Assembly (NCBI GenBank): GCA_910585235.1
Contig: CAJUCM010000005.1
Span: 1-64,000 of the forward strand
Reading direction: 5' to 3'
Length of the DNA: 64,000 nt
Source: an uncultured Christensenella sp.
GTDB lineage: Bacteria; Bacillota; Clostridia; Christensenellales; Borkfalkiaceae
Shown here one piece after another: positions 49,969 to 57,163 of this stretch. Under the pieces are notes generated by a model, which saw only the letters and a list, made by a program, of their open reading frames with translations, was not told the origin of the DNA and made no database searches. The first letter of the stretch is position 1. Each line of letters opens with the position of its first letter. Position numbers and translations under genes: made by a program.

Positions 49969-50301
49969 ATGAACGACTGTATTTTCTGTAAGATCATTGC
50001 GGGGGAGATCCCTTCCCGCAAAAAGTACGAGGACGACGAGATCGTGATTTTCGAGGACATCGAACCAAAGGCGAAAATTCACCTCTTGTGCGTTCCCAAA
50101 GATCACTTTGCTTATTTGACGGAGCTTGACGAACGGCGCTCCGCATTGCTCGGAAAAACGTTTTCAAAAATCGCTTCGTTTGCTCCCTCGTTCGGGCTTG
50201 AAAAGGGGTACCGCCTTATCGTCAATCAGGGCGACGACGCGGGGCAGACGGTCAAACATCTGCATATCCACATGATGGGTGGGCAGGAATTGCCGTTTTA
50301 G
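49969..50301 (+). CDS. hinT: HIT-family purine nucleoside phosphoramidase (HinT-like)
   Basis: 110-residue histidine-triad protein, the usual HinT length; such proteins hydrolyse adenosine phosphoramidates and aminoacyl-AMP. DCIFCKIIAGEIPS opens the protein and the triad HLHIHMMGG lies at residues 99-107. The two N-terminal cysteines match zinc-binding HinT forms. TTAAGGAG precedes the ATG. It is convergent with cca, whose stop lies 3 bp away. Confidence 0.95.
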   Translation: MNDCIFCKIIAGEIPSRKKYEDDEIVIFEDIEPKAKIHLLCVPKDHFAYLTELDERRSALLGKTFSKIASFAPSFGLEKGYRLIVNQGDDAGQTVKHLHIHMMGGQELPF

Positions 50302-50304
50302 TTT

Positions 50305-51648
50305 TTAATTCGATCCCGCGTAATGTTTCGCTGCATATTTCAGGAGCGTATCGCAGCGGTTGCGTGCTCCGTCCCCGATCGCATAGAGGAGCAACTCATG
50401 GAGCGTAAATCCGATTTTTTCGGGTTTTATGCCGAGGGACAGCAGATCGTTTCCGTTGATTTTCAGCTCTTTCAGAGAGCGGGGCGCACCCTCGCTCTTC
50501 ATTTTTTCGGCAATACTTTTCCACTTCACCGCGGCGGGGGCGGGGGAACAATCGTCCTTGCAGGCGGAATAGTCCGCTTGGAAGAGTGCGATTAGGTGGG
50601 GCAGAAGCGGGTAATTTTCTACGATCGTTTTCCGCACCTTGTATTCCTTCATGGATTGGTTGATGTCGCGCATGTGCAGAGAGACGAGTTTCTTTGTCTC
50701 TGCAATCAGCTTTGCGGGCGCTTTCAGGCGGGTCAGAATTTCCTCCGCAATGCGCGCGCCCTCTTCGGGGTGTCTGTAAAAGTTTCCGTCGCGGTCAAAA
50801 CAGAAAGGCTTGCCGACGTCGTGCAGAAGCGCCGCGAAACGGATGTCTTTTTCCGCATAGCGCACGCAACGCAGGGAATGCTCCAACACGTCGTATTTGT
50901 GATAGTCGGCGCGCTGGGAAAGTCCGTCGCCCAAGGCAAGTTCGGGTAATATCTCTTTGAGAACGCCCGTATCTTTGAGAATGTGCAGTCCGCGGTAGGC
51001 GTCTTTTCCGCTATTCGTATATAGCAGGCGGGAAAGCTCCGAATAGATGCGCTCCGGCACAATGTCGAGAATGAGCGCCGAATGCTTTTTTGCTCCCGCA
51101 AGGCATTCCGCGTCGGGCGAAAAACCCGTCTCGGCGGAGAGCCGCGCAAGCCGCATGAGCCGAAGCCCGTCCTCGCCGAACACTTTTTCCGCGGGCGCGA
51201 CGGTGCGGAATACGCGCTTTTCAATGTCGGGGATCCCGCCGAGCGGATCGACGAATCGATCGTTTTTCGCGTCGTAATAGACGGCGTTTGCTGTGAAGTC
51301 GCGGCGCAGCGCGTCTTTATGAATATCCGCCGTAAAGGTGATTTCTGCGGGCGCGTGTAAGCCCCGCACGTATTTATCCGAGCGGAATCTTGTAAATTCG
51401 TACTTCATGCCGTCGCGGTCGGTAAGGCGCACGGTGCCCGTGTTTTGATAGACGGCGTCAGCCGTAAAGCCGACTTTCGTCGCGGCGGAAATAAGTTCTT
51501 CCTCCGTGCCCGCGCCCGCGAGATCCCAGTCGGCGTCCTTTTTGAGCGCACCGCAAAGAAAGTCCCTGACGCTTCCGCCCACCACGAAGAGGGGGAAGGG
51601 AACGGCGTTTGTAAGTTCGATCAAGTTTTGCGGGAGAGATTGTTTCAA
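50305..51648 (-). CDS. cca: CCA tRNA nucleotidyltransferase / poly(A) polymerase family
   Basis: Class II nucleotidyltransferase. 447 residues. The head domain has LFVVGGSVRDFLCGALKKDADWDL with the catalytic DxD, RRDFTANAVYY and GEDGLRLMRLARLSAE. A later HD domain is visible (AALLHDVGKP), as in CCA-adding enzymes with phosphohydrolase modules. The start is TTG 51648, preceded by GAGG at 7 nt. The three tRNAs in the window already encode CCA, so here the enzyme would mainly repair ends. It is divergent from the lipid kinase with a shared promoter element. Confidence 0.92.
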   Translation of the reverse strand: MKQSLPQNLIELTNAVPFPLFVVGGSVRDFLCGALKKDADWDLAGAGTEEELISAATKVGFTADAVYQNTGTVRLTDRDGMKYEFTRFRSDKYVRGLHAPAEITFTADIHKDALRRDFTANAVYYDAKNDRFVDPLGGIPDIEKRVFRTVAPAEKVFGEDGLRLMRLARLSAETGFSPDAECLAGAKKHSALILDIVPERIYSELSRLLYTNSGKDAYRGLHILKDTGVLKEILPELALGDGLSQRADYHKYDVLEHSLRCVRYAEKDIRFAALLHDVGKPFCFDRDGNFYRHPEEGARIAEEILTRLKAPAKLIAETKKLVSLHMRDINQSMKEYKVRKTIVENYPLLPHLIALFQADYSACKDDCSPAPAAVKWKSIAEKMKSEGAPRSLKELKINGNDLLSLGIKPEKIGFTLHELLLYAIGDGARNRCDTLLKYAAKHYAGSN

Positions 51649-51693
51649 AAGATTGCCTCGCGCGCGGGAATGTAAAATTTTTCTTCAAAAATC

Positions 51694-51745
51694 ATTATAA
51701 CTCTTTTCCGAAAAAATTGCAATTCCCGAAAAAATATATTATAAT
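51694..51745. promoter_or_regulatory. Divergent promoters sharing one palindromic -35 hexamer
   Basis: TTGCAA (51717-51722) is its own reverse complement. Rightward it stands 17 bp from TATAAT (51740-51745) ahead of the lipid kinase; leftward it stands 17 bp from TATAAT (51699-51694) ahead of cca. The two promoters cannot both be occupied at once. Confidence 0.85.
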
Positions 51746-51785
51746 AAAAGAGTTAAACGAAACGTCACGAATGAGGAAGCGCCGA

Positions 51786-52658
51786 ATGCTGGATCTGATC
51801 GTCTATCAAAAATCTCTGAATAAAAAGGGTCGTAAACTGTTAACGGCGATCGAATCCGCGCTCAAAGCGAACGGAGAAGAGTACCGCATTCATGTTGCGA
51901 CGAGAGAGGGAGAGGCGATCGGGCTTGCGCAGTCGCTCACCCGCGACGGTGCGGAAAAACTCGTCGCGTTCGGCGGGGACGGAACGCTGAACGAAGTCGT
52001 GAACGGAATATGCGATCCCGCGCGGTGCGTGCTCGGACTCATTCCCGCGGGAACGGGAAACGACTTTTCCGCGGCGGCAAAAATCCCGAAGGGGATCGCT
52101 GCGCTCGATCTTATTTTGAAAGGCGAACCCAAGCCGACGGACTATATCCAGTTCGACGACGGAAAGAGAAGTATCAACATTGCTGGCATGGGGATCGACG
52201 TAGATATTCTTCAACGCGTCGCGCGGAAGAAGAGGGGAGGAAAGAGCAAGTACTTTTTCAGTCTGCTCTCCTCGCTTATGCATTATAAGGCGATCGGGCT
52301 CGACGTTTCGGCGGACGGCGGAGAGGCGGTGCATTATCAGTCGCTGATCGCCTGCGTATGCAACGGAAGCCAACTCGGCGGCGGGATCCCTATGTGCCCC
52401 GACGCCGTGATCGACGACGGGAAAATGGAACTCGTCGTGGCGGATTGTCCGCCGCGGCACAAAATCCCCGGCGCGCTCATCAAGCTCATGCGCGGGAAAG
52501 TGCTGTCACTTTCCATTACGCACAGAGTGAGCTGTACTACGGCGCGCATCACGATGCCGGAGGGCAGTTTTCTCGCACAGTACGACGGCGAGATCAAAGA
52601 ATGCGAATCGCTTACCGCAACGATCGTAAGCGGAAAATTGAAAATGTTCCGAGGTTGA
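51786..52658 (+). CDS. Diacylglycerol/lipid kinase family protein (YegS/DgkB-like)
   Basis: 290 residues with the DAGK catalytic fold: FGGDGTLNEVVNGI is the nucleotide loop, IPAGTGNDFSAAAKIP follows and CNGSQLGGGIPMCPDA lies in the second domain. Such enzymes phosphorylate diacylglycerol or related lipids at the membrane. ATG 51786 is preferred to ATG 51771 because GAGGAAG is correctly spaced. The next gene starts one base after the stop, so the kinase is co-expressed with a PAS/PP2C regulator. Confidence 0.88.
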   Translation: MLDLIVYQKSLNKKGRKLLTAIESALKANGEEYRIHVATREGEAIGLAQSLTRDGAEKLVAFGGDGTLNEVVNGICDPARCVLGLIPAGTGNDFSAAAKIPKGIAALDLILKGEPKPTDYIQFDDGKRSINIAGMGIDVDILQRVARKKRGGKSKYFFSLLSSLMHYKAIGLDVSADGGEAVHYQSLIACVCNGSQLGGGIPMCPDAVIDDGKMELVVADCPPRHKIPGALIKLMRGKVLSLSITHRVSCTTARITMPEGSFLAQYDGEIKECESLTATIVSGKLKMFRG

Positions 52659-52659
52659 A

Positions 52660-53730
52660 ATGCGGAAATTTTTCAGAACGGTGCTCGATAAGATCCCGAC
52701 GGCGGTCATCGTCGTGGACGACAAGTTGAGGGTGCGCTTTACAAACCGCGCGCTGCTCGACTATTTCGGCACGCAGGCGCGGAAGGGCGTCATGCGCGAT
52801 CTTATCTCGTGCGAGGAGCCGTCAAAGGCTTGCGGCGAAGGGGTGCGTTGCCGCGACTGTCCTCTGCGCCTTCTGTTCCTTTCCGCCCGCAACAATAAGG
52901 GTTCGGCGTTCCGCCGTATCGTTCTGAATACGAAGGACGGGGGAGCGCGCATTACCTGTCCCTTCCGCGTATCGCCCATGGGTAAAAAATACATGGTCGC
53001 GATCATGGAGAACGTGCAGGAAGCGGAAATCACGCGCGAGCTCTATTCCGCGCAGTCCATTCAGCAGAAACTTCTTCCGCCCCCGCACAACTGGGACGGC
53101 ACGCCCTATTCCTATATGTATATCCCCTGCCGCGCGATCGGCGGAGACCTGCCCGACGTGTATCAGTTGGAGGGGAATACGATGGGTTTCCTTGCAGACG
53201 TTTCGGGCAAGGGAATTTCGGCGGGAATGCTCTCCGCATTCGTCAAGGCGGGTTGGAACAAGTCGGACGTTTCCCCTTCGAAAGCGCTCCGCGGGCTCAA
53301 TTCCAAATTTCAGGAACTCAACCTCGACGAGAGCAACTATGTGACCGCGGCGGCGATCAGGATCGACAACGCAAAGCGCCAGATCCGCTATTCGCTCGCG
53401 GGGCACAACGCGCCCATGCTACTCAAAAGCGGTTCGGGGATCAACGAGATCGAAATGAACGCCCCGCCCGTCTCCAACTGGATCCCCGACTTCGGCTACG
53501 AGGATCAGTTTATCAGCTACCGCAAGGGGGATATTCTCGTCATGATGACGGACGGGATCATCGAGAGTCGCAACCCGAAAGGGGAGATGTTTTCGCTCGA
53601 ACGCGTGGAGGAAATTCTCCGTAAAGCGGAGAGCGCGGAGACCTTTATCGAACGCTTGCGCGCGTCGGTCACGGATTTCTGCGGCACGTTCAGCGACGAT
53701 CTGACGGCAATCGCCTTTGATTTACAGTAA
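52660..53730 (+). CDS. PAS domain plus SpoIIE-type PP2C serine phosphatase
   Basis: 356 residues. An N-terminal PAS domain (residues 1-130, TAVIVVDDKLRVRFTNRA) carries an unusual cysteine set C51/C58/C64/C67 (CEEPSKACGEGVRCRDC), then a short coiled coil (REL YSAQSIQQKLLP) leads to a PP2C/RsbU-type phosphatase with GGDLPDVYQ, FLADVSGKGISAGML, LVMMTDGIIE and DDLTAIAF metal-binding motifs. Family members act on STAS-domain anti-anti-sigma factors. The cysteines suggest an Fe-S or redox sensor. It is distinct from SpoIIE at 38950, lacks membrane helices, and is followed by a strong terminator. Confidence 0.85.
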   Translation: MRKFFRTVLDKIPTAVIVVDDKLRVRFTNRALLDYFGTQARKGVMRDLISCEEPSKACGEGVRCRDCPLRLLFLSARNNKGSAFRRIVLNTKDGGARITCPFRVSPMGKKYMVAIMENVQEAEITRELYSAQSIQQKLLPPPHNWDGTPYSYMYIPCRAIGGDLPDVYQLEGNTMGFLADVSGKGISAGMLSAFVKAGWNKSDVSPSKALRGLNSKFQELNLDESNYVTAAAIRIDNAKRQIRYSLAGHNAPMLLKSGSGINEIEMNAPPVSNWIPDFGYEDQFISYRKGDILVMMTDGIIESRNPKGEMFSLERVEEILRKAESAETFIERLRASVTDFCGTFSDDLTAIAFDLQ

Positions 53731-53740
53731 TTTCGGCAAC

Positions 53741-53774
53741 AAAAAAACTCCCGCAAAAATGCGGGAGTTTTTTT
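53741..53774. terminator. Bidirectional terminator
   Basis: Stem AAACTCCCGCA/TGCGGGAGTTT with A- and T-runs on either side, between the PAS-phosphatase gene and the convergent small membrane protein. Confidence 0.9.
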
Positions 53775-53783
53775 GATTGTCGG

Positions 53784-54005
53784 TTAAATATTCAGTATCC
53801 GGCAAATGCTTCCCTTGGCGATCATAAAGATGAGATCGAGAATCCAGAGAATGAATCCGAGACCGATGAGACGGATGATGCCCGCAACGATCTTACCTTC
53901 GGTAAAACGGGTGATCGCACCCAAGATCCACGCGGTAAAAGGAATGATCGCGAGAATAATGCTGACGATGTAGTTCAACCCGAAATAGTCTTTGTTCCTA
54001 GCCAT
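53784..54005 (-). CDS. Small two-helix membrane protein
   Basis: 73 residues with two hydrophobic segments (residues 12-31 and 42-63) joined by a charged loop (TRFTEGK). The layout is that of small Bacillota membrane proteins of unknown function. The start at ATG 54005 has AAGGAG and a good promoter, so it is a real, separately expressed gene. Confidence 0.8.
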   Translation of the reverse strand: MARNKDYFGLNYIVSIILAIIPFTAWILGAITRFTEGKIVAGIIRLIGLGFILWILDLIFMIAKGSICRILNI

Positions 54006-54035
54006 AATAATTCTCCTTTTTTTATTCTTACTGTT

Positions 54036-54064
54036 ATTCTACATATCCTATGCGGAAATGTCAA
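54036..54064 (-). promoter_or_regulatory. Promoter of the small membrane protein
   Basis: Minus strand: -35 TTGACA (54064-54059), 17-bp spacer, -10 TAGAAT (54041-54036). Confidence 0.8.
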
Positions 54065-54088
54065 GAGTTTATGTGAAAATTTTATTTT

Positions 54089-54628
54089 TTATTTTTTGAG
54101 CGATTGCGTCATAAACGTTTTGCCCGTCGTCACGTCCTTCCAGAAGAGAACGCCGTCCTCGATTACGATGCAGGAATGGGGGGACTCCTCTTTGGGAATG
54201 GAGACCGAACCGCAATTCACATAGGTGCAGTTCTCGCGGTTTTCAAAAGCGGGAACGTGGAAATGTCCGTTAAACAGCAGATCGTTTTGATCGAGATATG
54301 CGGGCGTTTTGTGTCCGTGCGCCGCGATCGCGTTCCGTCCCTCCGCCGTAAAATAGGCAAAGTCCGCTTCAACGGGAAACTGTAAAACGAGCGTATCCAC
54401 TTCGCTGTCGCAGTTGCCCTTGATGCAGAGGATATGCTCCTTGACGCCGTTTAGAAGTTCCGCCGTTTTCAGCGTGGAATAATCGCGGGGCAAAGGATTT
54501 CTTGCACCGTGGTAGAGGAGGTCTCCGAGCAGAAAGAGTTTTTCCGCACGCTCTTTTTCAAAGAGCTCCAAAAGTTTTGCGCAGTAGTAGGACGAACCGT
54601 GAATGTCCGAAGCGATCATAAGTTTCAT
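54089..54628 (-). CDS. YfcE-type metallophosphodiesterase
   Basis: 179 residues of the calcineurin-like phosphoesterase family (YfcE/MJ0936 type). Metal ligands: SDIHG (residues 7-11), LLGDLLYHG, KGNCDSE, AAHGH and FNGHFHVP. Substrates in the family are generic phosphodiesters; the physiological one is unknown. The start overlaps the end of the HAD phosphatase gene by 4 nt, giving a coupled pair downstream of a dehydrogenase gene. Confidence 0.92.
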   Translation of the reverse strand: MKLMIASDIHGSSYYCAKLLELFEKERAEKLFLLGDLLYHGARNPLPRDYSTLKTAELLNGVKEHILCIKGNCDSEVDTLVLQFPVEADFAYFTAEGRNAIAAHGHKTPAYLDQNDLLFNGHFHVPAFENRENCTYVNCGSVSIPKEESPHSCIVIEDGVLFWKDVTTGKTFMTQSLKK

Positions 54629-55428
54629 AACCGTTGCTCCTTAGAGAGAAACTCTTTCAGTTTCAGAACGACGCCGCCGTCGCGGTTGGATGGCACGACG
54701 TTGCGGATGAGTTTTTTCAAAGGTGGATACGCGTTTTCCGTCACATAGGCGTGTCCGCATTCCAAGAGCATTTCATAGTCGTTCATGTGGTCCCCGAACG
54801 CGGCGCACTCGTCGGCGTTGAACGAAAATTTTTGCTTGATGAACCGCATGGCGTCGCCTTTGTTCGCATTGAGCGCCGAAACGTCGCACCAGTCCGCGCC
54901 CGAAAGCGTGGTGCGCAGAAAGGGAATTTTTTCGGGCAGATATTTTATACAGTTATTATGGGAACCCAGCGTGTCGTATATGGCGATTTTGCATATTTTT
55001 TCCCTGCCCACTACGTCGTCGAGAGAGCCGACCTGAACGCAGTTCGTGTAGGAAAGGCACGCGCAGGTATGAAACGGATTTTCGGAATTTTCGATATACG
55101 AATTTTCACTGCCGCAGAGCATGGGGAAAATGTTCGGGATCGAACGGATCGCGTCGAGCGCGTCCTTGATCAGTTCGTCCGGAATGGGGTTGAGATAGAG
55201 CGTCTCCCCGCGGTATCTGACGAGAGCGCCGTTCTCCGCAATAAAGAGTACGTCGTTTTCGACGGGTGCGAACAGTTTTTTAAGATTCGCGTATTGTCGT
55301 CCGCTTGCGGGGCAAAAAAGGATTCCCCGCCGCGTCAATTCCCGTATGACGGGAAATGCTTCTTCGGGTACGCGTTGGTTTTGATCGAGAAGCGTCCCGT
55401 CTAAATCGGTTGCAATAAATTTCAGCAT
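54625..55428 (-). CDS. Cof-type HAD-superfamily hydrolase
   Basis: 267 residues from ATG 55428. The HAD motif I is FIATDLDGTLLDQNQ at residues 4-18 with the nucleophile Asp, motif II is FCPASGRQ, and motif IV is AAFGDHMNDYEML. The cap region places it in the Cof/YidA group that dephosphorylates sugar phosphates and similar metabolites. Only a weak GAG precedes the start. Middle gene of a leftward three-gene set. Confidence 0.93.
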   Translation of the reverse strand: MLKFIATDLDGTLLDQNQRVPEEAFPVIRELTRRGILFCPASGRQYANLKKLFAPVENDVLFIAENGALVRYRGETLYLNPIPDELIKDALDAIRSIPNIFPMLCGSENSYIENSENPFHTCACLSYTNCVQVGSLDDVVGREKICKIAIYDTLGSHNNCIKYLPEKIPFLRTTLSGADWCDVSALNANKGDAMRFIKQKFSFNADECAAFGDHMNDYEMLLECGHAYVTENAYPPLKKLIRNVVPSNRDGGVVLKLKEFLSKEQRL

Positions 55429-55481
55429 GGTCTCAAAAAGCGTCCCGCCCACGGAAAGCGGGGGCGGGCAATGAATTACAA

Positions 55482-56489
55482 TCAGAATAAATTATAAATA
55501 TAGGTGCGGAACGCGTCGAGGGAATCGTCTCCGCTCTCGTTCCTGAAAAAGTCCTCCGGATTGTCCAAAGCCGTCATGGTGGTTTTTAAGGGGTCGAGGT
55601 TGACCGCTTTGCTGATGATCAGGTTGAACGCGGTTTCGAGCGTGCCTTCCGGATCGGATACCGAAATCACCGTGAGCTGTTTTTTCATAGCGATCCCGAA
55701 GTCGATGGTAAATCCCGTGCGGTCGGGCGCGCATACGGCGACGGCTCCGCCGTTTCTCACAAGTTCAAACGCAAGATCGGGTTCCTCGTCCGCGGTCTTA
55801 ATGAAGATCGCTTTGTCGGCAAGCCTTCCGCCCGTGACGGAGGCAACTTCGCCGATCACGTTTTCGGAGACGGGAAGCGCGTAATACACGCCGCACTTCT
55901 TTGCAAGATAAAGTCTGTCGGGGTGAGAGTCGATCAGGATCGGGGAGATCTGCTGATAGATGAGCAGCTGCGAAATGAGGATCCCGATAAAGTTTGCGCC
56001 GACTACGGCAACGCGGTCGCCCTTTTTCATTTGAAGCCGGTCGATGACCGTTTTGGCGATCGCAATGTAATGCACGAGCAGGGCGTCAATATCGCCCACG
56101 GAATCGGGCAGGGGCGTCATTTCGTCCGCGCCGACGTTGATAAAGTCGCGCAAAAATCCGTTTTCGGTCATGCCGCGGATACTGACTTCCTCTTCCGAAA
56201 AATCCACTTCCTCCGTTCCGCGGTTAGGTTTTTCGCGATAGGCGTGCAGAAGTACGCGCATATTCTTGGGAAAGAGCGGATTATCCGTCTGCGTGGAGAT
56301 CTGTCCGATCGCAAAGCGCCCAGGAATGAGGGGCATTTTCGCTTTTACGACGCCCTTGTAAATTTCGGCATCGACTTTGGCGAGCATGGTCTTTGTCACG
56401 CGGACGCGGATCTTGCCCTCTTCCGCTTCGGGAACGGGGCAGTCTTCTCTTGTGAGTTCGCGCGGCTCGTTGAGTTTCCAGACGTTCAT
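55482..56489 (-). CDS. Medium-chain dehydrogenase/reductase (alcohol dehydrogenase-like)
   Basis: 335 residues. GroES-like N-terminal domain and a Rossmann domain with GDRVAVVGANFIGIL. The usual catalytic zinc Cys near residue 38 and the GHE zinc ligand motif are not visible, so it may be a zinc-independent or inactive member; the substrate is unknown. ATG 56489 has AAGGAG upstream and lies behind a strong promoter. First gene of the leftward cluster with the HAD and YfcE genes. Confidence 0.8.
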   Translation of the reverse strand: MNVWKLNEPRELTREDCPVPEAEEGKIRVRVTKTMLAKVDAEIYKGVVKAKMPLIPGRFAIGQISTQTDNPLFPKNMRVLLHAYREKPNRGTEEVDFSEEEVSIRGMTENGFLRDFINVGADEMTPLPDSVGDIDALLVHYIAIAKTVIDRLQMKKGDRVAVVGANFIGILISQLLIYQQISPILIDSHPDRLYLAKKCGVYYALPVSENVIGEVASVTGGRLADKAIFIKTADEEPDLAFELVRNGGAVAVCAPDRTGFTIDFGIAMKKQLTVISVSDPEGTLETAFNLIISKAVNLDPLKTTMTALDNPEDFFRNESGDDSLDAFRTYIYNLF

Positions 56490-56564
56490 GAATTCTCCTT
56501 GGAATGAATTTGCTCCGCTTTTTTCAGCTTGCGCCGTTCGGGTGCCAGACCGAACTTTTATTAT

Positions 56565-56593
56565 ATTATACCGCTTTTTCCGAAAAATGGCAA
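56565..56593 (-). promoter_or_regulatory. Sigma-A promoter of the dehydrogenase gene
   Basis: Minus strand: -35 TTGCCA (56593-56588), 17-bp spacer, -10 TATAAT (56570-56565). Confidence 0.85.
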
Positions 56594-56825
56594 GCAATTC
56601 GCACATATTCTCCCGAAAGCGGGAAAACGCAAGAATTTTGCACGATAAATCAAATTTTTCAGTGATCGGATACGTTCACAATCGACAGGGTCAGCGGCGC
56701 AGGAGAGCGCATGATGCCGTAAAAAGCGGAAAATATGAAAAACGGGAACAAGGACGCCCTGCGGGGCGTTTCTTGTTAAGCGATAAAAAATGAGCAAGAA
56801 ATTTCGTTTGTATTCTGAAAATCAG
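56594..56825. other. Intergenic region with an isolated terminator-like hairpin
   Basis: No gene is supported. ACGCCC-TGCG-GGGCGT (56754-56769) followed by TTCTTGTT is terminator-like on the plus strand, although no gene ends before it. A small RNA ending there is possible, but no clear promoter is seen. Confidence 0.4.
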
Positions 56826-56854
56826 TTGACGAACGAATAAAAAACGGATATAAT
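56826..56854 (+). promoter_or_regulatory. Sigma-A promoter of rpmE
   Basis: -35 TTGACG (56826-56831), 17-bp spacer, -10 TATAAT (56849-56854). Confidence 0.85.
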
Positions 56855-56895
56855 ATGCCTTGTAAATGAGTATAATACCGAGCGAGGTGAAAAAT

Positions 56896-57099
56896 ATGAA
56901 AGCTGACATTCATCCGAACTATCACGAAGTACAGGTCGTCTGCGCTTGCGGAGCGACTTTTACGACGGGAACGACGAAGGATACCGACGTTCTGAAAGTG
57001 GATATTTGCAGTAAGTGCCACCCTTTCTTCACAGGCAGACAAAAACTTGTGGATACAGGCGGTCGTGTCGATAAGTTCAAAAAAAGATACGGAATTTAA
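56896..57099 (+). CDS. rpmE: Ribosomal protein bL31 (zinc form)
   Basis: 67 residues, full length. The zinc ligands C16, C18, C38 and C41 (VCACG and CSKCHPFF) mark the zinc-binding paralog of bL31, and HPFFTGRQKLVDTGGRVDKF is conserved. GAGGTGA precedes ATG 56896; an upstream in-frame ATG at 56866 lacks a ribosome site. It is followed by a terminator and then the DUF1385-prmC-prfA block, the order seen in many Clostridia. Confidence 0.97.
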   Translation: MKADIHPNYHEVQVVCACGATFTTGTTKDTDVLKVDICSKCHPFFTGRQKLVDTGGRVDKFKKRYGI

Positions 57100-57106
57100 T
57101 CGTAAG

Positions 57107-57136
57107 CAGCCTCTTATCCGAGAGGCTGTTTTGTTA
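57107..57136 (+). terminator. Terminator after rpmE
   Basis: Stem CAGCCTCT/AGAGGCTG with a 6-nt loop followed by TTTTGTT. Confidence 0.8.
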
Positions 57137-57163
57137 GGGAATCTTTTGTAGGACATAGCGGAT

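Noticed and set aside
56750..56775. End of an unannotated gene at the isolated hairpin
   Set aside because: No frame with coding character or start signal precedes the hairpin on the plus strand, so I list it only as a terminator-like site.
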